Made by a program: the position numbers and the translations under genes
Notes under the pieces: model-generated
The model's database searches: none
What the model was told of the DNA's origin: nothing
Seen by the model: only the letters and a program-made list of their open reading frames with translations
Source: Liolophura sinensis
Taxonomy: Eukaryota > Mollusca > Polyplacophora > Chitonida > Chitonidae
NCBI RefSeq assembly: GCF_032854445.1
Contig: NC_088301.1
Span: 38,613,187 to 38,677,186 of the forward strand
DNA: 64,000 nt
Direction of reading: 5' to 3'
Shown: positions 23,600 through 37,400 of the stretch, in pieces
How positions within the stretch are numbered: the stretch's first letter is position 1
Layout: each line of letters opens with the position of its first letter

Positions 23600-25980
23600 T
23601 GCCTTAAAATGGCGTACCAAATGTCTTTTTAGTGATATGAAGTAAAGCGTACTAAAGTTTCAGCCTGTCCATGGCGAGTATTAAACACTAATGGATATTG
23701 AGTTTGTTTCGTTTTTTTTTTGTTGTTTTTTTTTTTGGGGGGGGGGGTAAAAGTGAAAGTAGTTTGTTATACTTAACTGAACCTGGACCGGCATTCTGTA
23801 TTACGACAATGAGCAGACGCCCAGGTCGATTAAAGGTTTTGGGATCACGATTCATCGCCCACTTCAACCATATGCAGTTCTTAACATTAAACATGACACA
23901 GGGATGTTTATCACTAGATGTGGTTCAACAATATCAATGAATGTGGTGAATGTCAGATGTTCACTAACTAACATTATTCTGACGGGACACTTTTCGAATC
24001 CTCTTTCTTTGTTCTTATTCCTGTATGGAGGTTGTAGATAAAACTTCTTATTGTTTAATATTATTTTTTTCTGAATATTTCCAAAATTTAATGGCATTGC
24101 AATGATCGTAAAATGTGATCACAAAAGGCATGACCATGGAAAAGGGTTGGAAACTATATTATGTGTAGAATCGCTTGTATTTTTATTAAGACTAACCGGT
24201 GTATATGGTTGTATGTATATACTTTTTCAGGGAATTATTTGTTTGCAGAAGTTACATTTAAATGACGTTTAAATCGCATGACATAGACTTTTGTCATATT
24301 TTCCAAAGTTTTTTTTTTTATTTAACTTGCCCTACTTGATTTTACATTGGACTATATCGCTCTATGGAGAAACTATTTCAAAGTAGTTCTTTATGAATGT
24401 GGGATGTTCATTGAACCTCAGATTATTATTAGAGGCATTAGATTACCTGTTGATTAGCTCAATCCCATATATTGAATTGCTTTAACATCTAATCTAGTAT
24501 TAACACAATCATTTATTTCCACATAGAAGAATTGTCAGTCTTGCCCTTTTCTTTACTTCCTTGTCCTCAATTTATTTGGCCAGTGCTTTATTTTCACTAA
24601 TTTGACTGTGTCTATGTTTATGAGAGGAGAAACCAACACTTTGCACGAGGTAGCTAACAAACTCAACCAGTGAAAGCTTTATTGGTCAGTGGCTAATGCA
24701 GTGAACTTAGACAGACCAGCGTGCAAGGTCTGCCACAGTTGTGTGAGAATAGTTGCCAAAGGATAGATTAGAATGTATAAATGAACTCTATAGGAAAGTT
24801 TCGAAAAACACAAGGAGTACAGATTGCAGTATACACTAGTGCCTCAATAGTGCCTCATTTTTTGGCTGCTGTTACGTCACCCTTCGACGTGTTTCAGGAT
24901 GTATACGGGTATGTTAAATATATGTATATAAATAATGTACGACAAAGATATATATTGGAGAGTTTTATACGATAAAATACATCGACAAGATGCCAGTCTT
25001 AAAGTTGGCACGATTCTGTATTAAGGTAATTATTATGACACCACTTTACCCCATATAGTATTTATGCGCAGTGGTAAGATCATGGTGAATTTGAAAACCT
25101 ATCAGGGATGTAGTACAGAGCCCAATTCAAATAAATTTTATTTACGTATTTAATTAACAAAGGCACTTAATTGTAGAAAAGAGCTAAAAAGGTCATTTCT
25201 TGCTACTTAATGTAAAAATCCAAACCTTACTAGCTCTAATAAAAGTACTTGCTATCCTGATCTGTAACCCAAGACAAAAGTGAAGAAATAATTTTCATTC
25301 CTAAAATATATTTGGAAAGGCTGGGAAATTGGTTCAGACAATTGTTTTTGTTAAATGACTTTTATGACGTAATAAATTAATAATCCTACACATAAGGGCA
25401 AAAAGTCTGATTTAAAGTTAAAATGTATAAACGTCATTTGCCGCTTGTATAAATCATACATACTAAGATGTCGCTCAGTCTTTGGTGGTAGAAATAAGTC
25501 GGCTTAACCCATGTTGTCTGGAGGGTTCCGTTTTTATCATTGCAACCTGTGATTCAATTGATTATGTCGTGAATAATACATATGTCCTGTTGATCCGCCC
25601 AAAGACTTTTATATGTAGATTTTGGAAAAAATGTAGAAGCAATTTTTGTTGTCTCCTAATAAAGTATGCTGGGGAATTTGGAAACCAGGGAAATGCGAAA
25701 TCGTTAACCTTTTCGTTAGTTTCATGTACCAGTTTTACAACATTGTTGGATGGATTGTCGGATCGTTGAAATGATATTAAATAAATATTGTCAGGGTAAT
25801 TTCATATATACATATATATATCAAAAATGAATTATGTCCACAGTTGTTTTACTCATGCAAGATATGGTACTTTATTGTAAGTTGAGCTTGATCTCGTTAA
25901 TTGTACGTGTTATATCGTTGCTGTTGATGTATAAACTGCTTATCCACAAAGACAAAGAATTTAATTTTACCCGAATGACA

Positions 25981-25982
<2 letters not shown>
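23600..25982. other. Non-coding, nothing recognised
   Basis: Contains a T/G homopolymer stretch at 23710-23748 and AT-rich sequence; no gene or named repeat. Confidence 0.55.
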
Positions 25983-26067
<85 letters not shown>

Positions 26068-26084
26068 ATATATATATATATATA

Positions 26085-26178
<94 letters not shown>

Positions 26179-26213
26179 ATATATATATATATATACCATA
26201 TATATATATATGT
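25983..26213. repeat. (TA)n array with regular ACC interruptions, then G-rich tract
   Basis: About 230 bp of TA dinucleotides broken six times by TATACCATATA, followed by a TGTG/GGGTGGGTGGG tract to about 26250. The frames reading Ile-Tyr in this region are artefacts of the array. Confidence 0.93.
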
Positions 26214-26699
26214 GTGTGGGTGGGTGGGTGGGAGGGTGGAGGGGAGAGGGGTTGTGTTTGTTAACTGTGATAAGTGTGGATCATTGGATTGGATCTAGCG
26301 AAATAAAATATATCATACTGATGAACGACATGCTGTTTCATGTTGTCCTTGCAACTCCAGTGACCATTAACATGTAATTCTTGACGAAGTAGTGATATTG
26401 TTTGAAGTGACGTTAAACACCAAGCAAGCAAGAAAAACAACAATCTGAATCATCAGACTCTCTTTAAAAAAGCAGTCGTCGGCTAAGTTGATTGTAGTTA
26501 TCATAGCTGCACAGATGGTAGCTACAAGAATGAAAAATTCCAGATATGCCACTCATTTCATGGATTTTGATGGAGGGCATAGAACTGGTCGGGTTCAATT
26601 CTTAGTAAAATGTATCCCTAGTATCCAATGGAAAATATTCGGAAGATGTGCCCCACGCCCTTAAGATACCATGCATGTTAGGGTCAAATTAATGTTTAG

Positions 26700-26852
26700 G
26701 CCGTACGTGGGAAGGTCTGTCAGCAGACCTGCGGGTGGTCGTGGGTTTAACCCGGGCTCTGCTCGGTTTCCTTTCATCATAATGCTGTGGCCGTCGCATA
26801 AAGGAGTATGGCGTAAAACAAGAATCAAATAAATAAATAAATAATTCAGCTT
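26700..26852 (+). mobile_element. SINE family 1 copy, 3' two thirds
   Basis: Plus orientation from GCCGTACGTGGGAAGGTCTG to the AATAAATAAATAA tail; the tRNA-like head is missing. Confidence 0.8.
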
Positions 26853-27064
26853 TAAGGTAGGCCCAACAGCGTAAACATAAAACGTGGAAAATTATTAGAT
26901 TCAGTATAAAAAAAAACGAAACAAAAGCAATTTAACATGTATAGGTAACATATGGGGCATTCGGTTGTCCCAAATGCAACCGACTCCTTCATGACGAGTT
27001 AGATGAGTGTTCTTGAGTGACAATTTAGGGAAGGTCTGTTGCTTACAAAAACACCTCAAGAACA

Positions 27065-27200
27065 ATTCAAAACAGACATTCGTATACCAGCCGTCAACCA
27101 AAATCGACGTTCCAGTATTCAATCAGTTGCGCTTTAACAACAACTGTTCATATATCCAATGTGGCGATATAATTCAACCCGATAAATATACATCCCCTAG
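27065..27200 (+). repeat. Repeat family 3 fragment
   Basis: AACAGACATTCGTATACCAG, then GTTGCGCTTTAACAACAACT and TTCATATATCCAATGTGGCG as in the 11-kb copy. Confidence 0.65.
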
Positions 27201-28997
27201 CACAAAGTCTTATGAATGTTTCGTGTCCAGACAACTCTCAGAATGACATCATAGTAAAGCCTTCATGGAACGCCTATTAAATTGTGAGAGTAGAGTTAAA
27301 CACATGTTAGAGCCTCAATAAGGTAATCATGTCAGAATGCACAATATACGTTCTAGTGAAACGGTGATGGCTTTTCTTTTCCTTTTTTAGACAACTAACT
27401 AGAGTATGGCTGTAAGTACTGGTCTGAACAAACGTCAGATTTCGAATTATTCTCTCATGGTCAGACATTCAGATTTCAGAAATTGTGCCGTTCTCTCAGT
27501 TTATCATACACTGAAAAGCTGTGATGCAAAATATCGACGAGTACTCTGCGGCAGTTGCTCTGTGTGAAAATTCCAATGGCCACAATTGCAGCAATAAACC
27601 TTGCGGTAGTGCCTAACGGCTGCATTGTACCTTATTGCAGCCATATATTACTGTATATGGTCACCCGCGCCCAGTACCTCGCGGCTTCTATGCCGTGCCA
27701 CAAGGCCTAACTAAGTCTGATGTTTCGCCAGCGTTTGTCGAAATAGTCTGATCTTAGTATAACGCTATCTGAGGTTCATATACACAAGGCAAATTGTGTG
27801 CAGTACGTTAGGGTTGTAGGCTCCTGAACAAGATGATACTGGATATTGCAACCCGCCACTTCAGAGACTAGCAGGATAAAAGTGTAACACAGAGACCCTT
27901 ACCGAACCGAGTGACATTACGTGGCAGTTTGTGTGTGTGTGTGCGCTTCAGTAATAAATTTATATTGACTTCCTGGCACATCGCCAAAATTTATAAAAGT
28001 AGCCGTAATTTAATCCGAATTTCATGTAAAATACGTCAAACAATTTTTTTTAAAATTATAGATCGCCCAAACTTTTCGTGTCTAATATGTTATCGCAAAC
28101 AAACTCGTTTCTGAGAATAGCAAAGCCTTGGGGTTACTCTGTCACTTCAGGATCGAATATTTATGAATGGTCACGAAGTGCAAATTCCTTTCGAAAGATT
28201 TTTCACTATTCGGGCGCCAAAATATTGAGAAGAATCGATGAAAATCCTCCAGCTATATGGGATAAGGGAGAAATACAGGTTTTGTTTACCCCATTCTACA
28301 GCAGGGAAATGCAGAGCCTCTTTAAACCACATTCAAAGCGGGAAGAAGTTTATAGATGTTCGTCATCGGTATCTTCGCCCTGAAGATATCCTTTAATTGT
28401 GTCGGGTATGGTTGCAATCCACCACATTATACGCGGATTTCTGTGATATAATTATCTCTTTGGGCACCCAAGACGTGACCACTTCAGTTTTCCGAAAGAA
28501 CCAAGACGTGCTTTAGCATAATTGGTCTCCTCAAGTGATGATGGAACAACTTGGGGAAAGTAGAGTATACTTAAAAACACAGCACGAGACGTTCAACATT
28601 ATCAGCCAGTACCCTCTAACAAGAAGATACTTTGAGTTCGCCAGTAATATTGTAATATTTTCTGGCTTAATGTGATTAAGCATCCTGTCCTTGGCCTATT
28701 AATGTTCAAAACTCATCATACTTGAGTGATGTAGTGCCTGCATCAAAAGGTTTTAACGCAGTTATTCACTCAATTAAGTAACCCAAAGTCTGTCTAACCT
28801 GCTTAGAATGGTATATCTCATGGTGTATCTGGCACTTACTTACTTACTTGAGATATCGGTAATTTGTTATGTCCTTCCCATGTGACGGGACCAATACCTA
28901 GTTTAAATGTATTTCTCTCAACCGTGTTTCAACGGTATTATTATTCACGCACACATAACACTATGGGGATAAAACCAGCATGATGTCATAACAGCTT
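27201..28997. other. Non-coding, nothing recognised
   Basis: Two overlapping plus frames at 27911-28383 have no start context, splice partner or motif that I can recognise. Confidence 0.5.
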
Positions 28998-29105
28998 ATG
29001 TATTCATTTTTTTATTTGATTGGCATTTTACCCCGTACTCAAGAATGTTTCACTTATACGACAGCGGCCAGCATTAAGGTGGGAGGAAACCGGGCTGGGG
29101 GTATT
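28998..29105 (-). mobile_element. SINE family 1 fragment, 3' end
   Basis: TTTGATTGGCATTTTACCCC through CCAGCATTAAGGTGGGAGG; truncated after the GGAAACCGGGC block. Confidence 0.78.
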
Positions 29106-29467
29106 ACAGTTTAGAAAAGTATTCGTATGTCTGGTTGGTCAAAGGCATTTCAAGACGGCGTTCAGCTTTATATCTGGAGGAAGACTGTACTTACTTATGT
29201 AAGTATATAAGTGTTTTGGAATATGCGAAGAACTCCACCATCTTGTTGGTGTTACTGTGAGGTGGTCAATGATCTTTACCGATAGAGAAATGAAAACCTG
29301 TGGGGATGGTTCAGTACCAGGGCTAAGATTCCTGTATTTATGTTCGACTTGGAAATTATTCACTGACTCTGGGTTGAAACTTGAATTGGGCGGTTTTCCG
29401 TGCATCATTGGAAACTGTTGACTGCTTCTCTTAATGTTAATTTTTAAAAAAATGCATCTGGCCGCTT

Positions 29468-30230
29468 ACCGAATTGGAACGCCGCTATGCGGTTTACCAG
29501 TGGTATTCGAATGTCCCCAACCTCAAGCATACATTTTATGCATCGAAACAGACATTCGTATACCAGTCTTCAACCAAGGCGGACGTTCCAGGTCCATAAT
29601 CGCAAGGCCAATTCCCAAAACGACATCTAACACAACCTATCAAACTAAGAAAGTGTGTAAAGTACAAAATTAGGATGGAAGCTTACAAAGAGGAACAGTT
29701 AACAGTTTTCAGTGATGGTGGATGCAAGGTATGTTCTAGGCGAATGCGTAAAATCAAATCGTGTACTATGCTAATATATAAGTTATCTATAGTAAACTAT
29801 GTATCTCAGTTGCGCTTTGATTGCAACTCTAATTCTTCACAAAGAATATGGAGCCCATAGCCTCGGGTTAAGCGGAGTTTGACATAATCATGAAGCCGAG
29901 GGACAGAGATCCTGGACGCTCAGTCCATATTTACTGACAAGAGAATTACACTCATCGCAAACCTTTAGGGACTTGTTTTTGATGGAGTAACCTTGATACG
30001 CTGCTGTCCAAGTAAGAATAATGTACAATATCAAAACTGAAACTATGGGTCTTGTCGTAAAGTCTGCGAGAGAGAAAACCGTTTTGGTCTTTGTACAAAT
30101 ATAGATCCAGATAAGATGTACCGTCAGGAGAGTTTATGGGTTCCTTTAAATCCAGCGAAGGTGAATACATGTCTTTGACAGACTTTGTTATATGTGATTG
30201 TTTAAAGCTAGCAGATCATTAATATAAGAT
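29468..30230 (+). repeat. Long interspersed repeat family 3, plus copy with inverted head
   Basis: A short head fragment in inverted direction (29468-29515) precedes the plus-oriented body (29541-30230), which carries all blocks of the 10.8-kb copy through CTAGCAGATCATTAATATA. Confidence 0.68.
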
Positions 30231-31259
30231 TATGCGGCATGACTTCATTTATGTCAAACTGCATTTATGAATCTGCATCTTTGAACCTGCTTTGAAATTG
30301 TATCAAAGAGTGATCTGTCCAATACGCCATGTACAAGATATTGTACGTTTCACCAATAATTTTGGCCGTGTGTGTTTAGATCTTAGGGAATGACCAACAG
30401 TTAGTGATTCTTCTAAAAACCATCGACAAAACGTAGTCATGCTGTAAAAATGTAGATCAGATAGTTAACATTATTAATATCCTTAATGGCGCCTTTTCCA
30501 GATTAATGGCGCTTTATCAAAATATATGACTTTGCGGTGTAGAAAAATAACAATTTACCATGTCACACACAAACTGTTGAGAAATACCCGAAGCTTCTTA
30601 AGTACTACCAATCGATACTAGTCGCCAAAGAGACGCATAACACCGGGTTGGACTAATAACTACCTATGATCTTGCGAGCGGTTTCTGAGTTCCATCGATA
30701 CGGTGATGTTATGATAAGCCATATTATTATTTTCCTGGACTTCTAAGACTGATGCTTTGAAAGTGATCCCCTTTGCAGAGATAAATCATGGTGACGAGAC
30801 ATGTAACTGGATATGGATATCACGACCCCATCGCGGTCTATTCAGTTCAGCAACATTACGAATGCAAGTTCTTGACCATTTCTTGGTGCATTTACATTTC
30901 CAATTAATTCAGATTAATTTCAAGACTCAGTTCGGATTGTCGGTCATAGGTTATTAAATTACAAAACATAATATGAAATTTGTGACTTATTCCGGCGAAT
31001 TGGTGAACACTGAGTCAATTACCGTGCAATTATAGTTTGCTCCATCATTTGCTTCAAATTTGATATGAAGCCGCTACCTGCGAAACTCACTTTTGTCGTC
31101 AGTCGAAAGATTTGTACCCATCCTCCAGGTCGAATAATAAAATGACCGATAATGAGCTTGGAAACACACAACATGAGAGAACGCACATATATTCTCTATA
31201 CAACTATTGTTCTATGTATCATTTTCTATTATGCAATAACTTCTACAGTCTTCATGAAA

Positions 31260-31411
31260 TCAGTTCGTATTTGAAGAGTTTGCGAAACGAAGAAGGTAAA
31301 CTAAACGAAGACATTGAAGAAGAGAAATAGTCACACCGGAAATGAATATGGTGGATAACACTGCTACTAGGATAGTAAGCGTTGTGTGACTGGGACAATC
31401 GTGCACAGGAT
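31260..31411 (-). CDS. ZP gene A exon 9, transmembrane helix and stop
   Basis: Entered in phase 1 after CTATTTCAG, it reads DPVHDCPSHT then a hydrophobic segment LTILVAVLSTIFISGV and a short tail with arginines, ending at a TGA. The start DPV is shared with B, and DYPV occurs in C. Confidence 0.78.
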
Positions 31412-34400
31412 CTGAAATAGAAAGGATCAATGTAAATAAATCCGAACCTTAAAACACAAGATGGTTGGTACAAAAGTACTGGCAGTCTGAAGAACTTTGT
31501 ATTTCGAGTAGACCCAGTAGTTTACGATTTAATAGCGCCTTGTATTTTAGCCACAAACACCATGAACACCACATATCCACAAGCAATGACAATTTATCAA
31601 AAAAAGTCATTTACTTCAAAAGTAAAGCAATTTATTCTTTCCATGTCATCTGTTTCTGCAAACCATTTTAGCCAAACAAGCCAAAAACACCTTTCCCATA
31701 CTCTTCTATATTCCCCCCTCCGGTCTTTTTGTTAAAAACAGGCAGGCTTGTTTTGGATGTCTTTTCTATATCATATGACTCCTGTCGGTGTCAATGCGTA
31801 GAGAAGTAATAAAAGTTACCTATTAAATGGATAATACATATTATTTGCCCAAGCATCTTCAGATTACTATTTAGAATCGTTTCACATATTACACATTCTC
31901 AGTACAATTTTTATTCATACCTGTAGCATTGTACAGAACCCGCTGACTCCAGTACAGGGACTGTGCTCCATAAGGGTCGCCCCCTGTGTTTAACTCACGT
32001 CTCTTCCGGCCGTTTAAATTAGAACACCGCTTTAAAAACAATAAAGTACAAATGTGCATACAAAATAAAAACGAAAGACATACTATACAAAGAACTAAAA
32101 CCATATTAAAATGTTTGAAAGGTATAAATAGATTGTAACTAACCTAGTTGTACAATGGCCTCAGCCGGTATGTACACTGTTTAACTTTTCGCAAGTGGCG
32201 ATTTGCAGCAGTGATTTTGTATACTGAGACATATCATATCATAACCGATGTTCAGGCTACAGTACGAATATATGGAAAGGTGTTCAGGCTACATTGCGGA
32301 TATATGGAAAGCCAGACTCGGTATACAAAATCACTTCCGGAAATGGACCCGTGAGAAAGGCCCCAGCTCTCACTTGTTCAGATGTATTTTTATTGCAGGT
32401 GGGTGTGCAGGTAGGTACCTCTCGAAGTGCTTTGGCTTGAAGCCCTGTTTCCTCAGCCACTTATAAACCTTATATCGCCACCGTATAAGTGAAGCATTTT
32501 TGAGTTCGACTTTAAACACTAATCCAATAAATAAACATATTAATTGTCTTGTCTATAACGACCTCTTTTATGCCTTAAAACGAGAATAAGAATTATTGTG
32601 TTATGTATGTTTTAAATACGAAATTATGTTGAAAGATAAAGAATGAGAAATAAGGAAAACTTGTCGAAGACTTACATCTTTACATTTCTTCAGCCCTGTG
32701 TCCTCCGTGCAGTAATCTTGGGCACAGTTGAAGTAAATATAACTGTAGCTGGAGACGGAAGTCAGGGTTAGCAAGGAGGACTTGAGTACGACTCCATCCC
32801 CCGTGAATGCGCTGGACATAAAATAGTTACCAACAGGGCACCTGTGGATAAAGGGGGAGACACATTTGCCCGCACAAATGGCTTAGTCTTACCAAAATGT
32901 GATGAAAAACATAGGTGAATACATTAGTTCATAATTTGATCTGTCATATATGTGTCTTAAATGTCCGCTTTCTTTATTTAATTACAGTTTGTCTATGGCA
33001 AACAGTTTAATTCTTCACTCAGATTACCTCTTGTTGGTGAGAGTTTCATTAGACTAACCGACTAAAGATCAACTTCGATATTTGTATATCTCTTATATAT
33101 CTGTTATCAACAATCACAACTTCCATTTATAAGCCTCCAGCCCAGTACCAGAAGAGAATCACTCGTTAAATTTCAAACTTTACATGCCGTCCAGCTTTAA
33201 AACTTCAATACAAAATTCAACCCTATATGAAGCAGATAGCCATTATCTTTATATAAACAAGTCAGACAACACCAATAGGCAAACTCCAATACTCCAATTT
33301 TTTTGTTGGTTTGGTTTTGGTTATTTTTTGGTTGGAATAGTGCTGATAAAATATCAAAGCTACTGTACCACTGTAATGATACACATTGTAAAATGGGCAT
33401 GGGATTTTGATTTATACAGAATTTAATCCCCATAATGGCAAATTCCTTCTTACCCATTAGCATCGGTTATATCAGACACCAGACCACCGGAACAGTCTTT
33501 GGTATCGCAGATCTTACAGCTGTGTGGCGAGATTCCCGTCACGTTGGCCAAAGCTGAAATAGAAAGTTCAATAACTCAACAGACACGAGCATCAATGAAC
33601 TTGCTGCTCCCTTATTTGTGATATTATTGGCAAGAAAATATAACTGAAAACTTATATTTACTGAATTCCTGAATTTTAATGGGTTATACTATTATGCAGG
33701 AGTAATCTTTTTTACAAATGTTAAAATCACACCAGGTTTTATGTCGAGTTAAAGAAGGTTCAAAAGTAATAATAATGGTTGTTGAGTTCTTCACATGTAA
33801 AGGAAAGCTATATTTGCTGTGCCCTGGAGAAAGTAACGAATCATTCGCAGTGACTATTACGTATGTATGATTGTCTGACATTACAAGTGCACGCCGGTAT
33901 TAACAAATGTCCTGTCTTCGATCCAAACTATTATTCCCGATGTTTGATCTCCCTCAAATTATATCTACACTCCAAGTGTCCATTCCGACTGAGGTAAGTT
34001 ACTATGAATGGTAAATTAATATTAATACAAAGAACACAGAATCTTCCTACAAATCAAACGTTGCACTGCAGGTAAACGACAAAACAAGGTTTCCTTATTA
34101 TAAATTAATGCAAGAAAAATCCGAAACCCTTTTTAATGGAGCGTTGCACGCGATTCATTGCGAACACATTTTCTGCCAAATACTGAAAGGTATATAGAGA
34201 GACCTTAGGACCAGACAGTAAATACCCACAGAGTTGTGAGATTTTGAAATAACAAACTGTTGCAGGCCTATGCAGAAAACAAATTCTGACAGCATAAATT
34301 CTTTTGAGGTTGAGTGTTAACTGAAAGAATTAAAACTGAAGGGATTAAAACAAAAACAATCCTTGTGAACTTGCTTTTGTATATTGTCTTTCCGATTAGA

Positions 34401-37400
34401 ATCTTGAGCTATATCCACATAGTCTATTCCGTAATATAATAGCGTTTAAGATTATCTGCCCGTCCGTTTATTTAGATTTTGACACATATACCTATATATT
34501 GTGATACTAAGAGGGACAGAGATGTTAACTTTGAGGCGTCGTCTCATTATTACGTGTTCATTTGTCGAGTATAAAAAATATAAAAACTCATTACTCAAGT
34601 ATAAAAATGGCGAGCTTTATGTTGAGGATAATTACTTACGTGTGTAGACATCTGGCCCAGAGAAGAACTCTGCCTTTAGAAAGATTTCATTTGTGGTGAC
34701 CTCGGTCACCACCTGACCTCTGGGGTTAAGGACTTGCAGGACAAGTGGGTCTCCTAAATCAATCACGGTCACAGTCTCCCTGTATGCACAATGATTGGTT
34801 TTCGAGACAAATGCAGGGCTGAGTATACATTAGATTAACTAATACTTGATTGATAACTGGTGAGTTAAATGGTAGGTTTTATCCATATAACCGTATTTTG
34901 ATTTGGTTGTAGGCGAATTGTATTTTCGGTTGAAACATTGATTGACTGGATTGTTTAATCATAGATTGTATGATTGGGTGTATGGTTGATTGAAAACAAA
35001 TGCACATTAGGATCGCTACATTTTCTCAACCCTCAGCAATGTGATCAAGTACATACCCTGTGATAGTAGCCACGGCGAACACTGTGTCCGTTTGGGTGGT
35101 AGCAGTGTTGGAATAGTCACAGGTGAGCGCATGCTGAACTTCCCAGCTCACCGGCGAAGAAGCGGAGACAGGCTGGAAATTTACCCGCACAGTAGCAGGA
35201 TTGGACACCTGAGGTGAGGGGAAAAATACAGTCGATGTTCATACCGTTATCATATTTAATGTTTCACAAACCAAACCAAGTGAAGATTTGAATTTAAAGA
35301 AAATGACAAATTTATAGGCTCACACAATTATACGCTCACACAAGTCAACCAATACAAATCACTGATATGTGTTCTTAGATATTATCAATCACATACAAGA
35401 ACATATGTTCTTCAGCTTCTGCATTTCAGTTGAATACACAATGCATATTTCAATTACTGTGAAGTTATTAAATTTACAGTGGGGATTAAGCAGAACTAAT
35501 CAATGTACATAACATTATATTGGGCACACAGATGAATTACCAATAAATGTGTTATTGAATACAAAACAACCGAAACATATTTAACATCATTACTAATACC
35601 TTTGGGCATATGGGGCGACTCAGCCAATTGCACCATAATTTTGACCTAACAATTTTGCCTGGACTATAAACATGTCTATCATAAGCTCTCAAGGCGAGCT
35701 CTAGCCCAGCGAAGGCAGACTAGCATAAGCTCTAGCTCAGAGCTCTTAGCCCAGCGAGGGTTGACTAGCTTAAGCTCTAGTTCAGAGCTCGTAGCCCAGC
35801 GACGACCGATTAAAACCAGTAATAATTAATCTATATGAAGTTAAATGTATTCAATGTGTGTGAATTCAAAACACCCAAAACGAAGGTGACAAGTCAGCTG
35901 AGTTACCCCACATAATTTAACAATAACATAATATTTAATATTTAACAATATTTAGCATAATATACTAAATACCCTAAAGTTTTAATGAGGTGATCTGCAA
36001 GTGTTGCATAGCTAGCTTCAATAGCAATTCTTATCCTAAAGGAGTGACCACGGTAGCGTGTTTGGTGGTAGCCTGCTTTGGCAAGAACAGCTTTCAACTT
36101 ACAATTGAAAAAGTCCCTTAAATCTTGAATTCTCCTATTAACAGTGAAAAGAGGTTGGATATCATAACATGTAGGTTTGGCAGAGATGTATTTCTTCATT
36201 AAATAAAGTGGACATGGGGGTTGTTTTGTACAAAATACATTAATAGTTATTACCCGTCGGAATAGATCAGCTTTTGAAGCTCTGAGTTTGACAAACGTAA
36301 TTCTTGAATCGCTAAAAGAGATGTCATGAAGACACAGATCTGAGTTTGGAACAAATGATTCTGTTTCACTGGTAAACTCCCCACACCGCAGAAATCCAAA
36401 AAGCGCTAAGCAGCATGCTGCTTGAATTAATAAGTCAATGTAAAGGGAGAAGCATTCACCATGTAGGACTGAGCAAATTTGTTTCAAAATTGGGTATGTA
36501 ATAGGAAGTCGGTGGTGCTTTGGAACAGCCTGAGATTTCTTAACTCCCCTACAAAGGGACTCCAACCTTGGACATTTATAAAAAGAATCACATAATGGAT
36601 TTTCTACACCTGCTCGCATGTAGAAAAATCTGACACCTGCCAAGTGCACCTTAATTGTTGCAAACTGCAATTTAAGTTTTGAAGAGCAGTGTACCACAAA
36701 CTTAATAAGTAAATCTTCAGTAACAGGACTAAGGTCACTTAGACCACATGGTACTCTGTACATGTGTAAGAAAGTGATAAATGGAGTTGGTAAACAGTCT
36801 AACACAGGCGGTAACTCTCTGAACTTCTTCATCTGAAAAACGAGAGAGCGAGTCAGCTATATTGCTCTGTTTGGTAGTAATATGATTACCCACAACATGA
36901 TAGTGGCCATTTGCTGAACACCAAGTTAATTTCCTCAAAAGATCTGCTAGGGGCAAAGCTTCGGATCTGCCCTTATTAATAACGCCAACAGTAGTTTCAT
37001 TGTCACACAGAAACATTACTTCCTTACCACGTCATAAATCGCCCCACAACACTGCAGCCGCTACTACAGGAAATAGTTCCTTATGCGCCATGGAGAGTTT
37101 TCTTAACTTGTGAGCATGATCCATCAGTTCCTGTGGCCACTTTTTCCTGAAACCAGTGGCTCCCAAAACATCCACCATAACCATTTTTTTGATGAGGCAT
37201 CAGTGGAAAAATAACACAGGTGAACCTCGGTCTATAAAATGGGAAATTCCGTTTCACTGGGAGAGGAATCTCCTCCACATGTCCAAGTCCTTTCGACACC
37301 CCGCGGCCAATGACGCTCTGTGATGTAACTCCTTAACAGAATGAGCAAGAGCCAGAGGATGTGATATAAAACTCCTTCCTGGCCGAATAACGCGCATGGC

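Noticed and set aside
25834-26298. Long frames of Ile-Tyr repeats on both strands
   Set aside because: They are translations of the (TA)n microsatellite.
27911-28383. Two overlapping plus frames of 67 and 101 codons
   Set aside because: No recognisable domain, weak splice sites and AT-rich composition like the surroundings.
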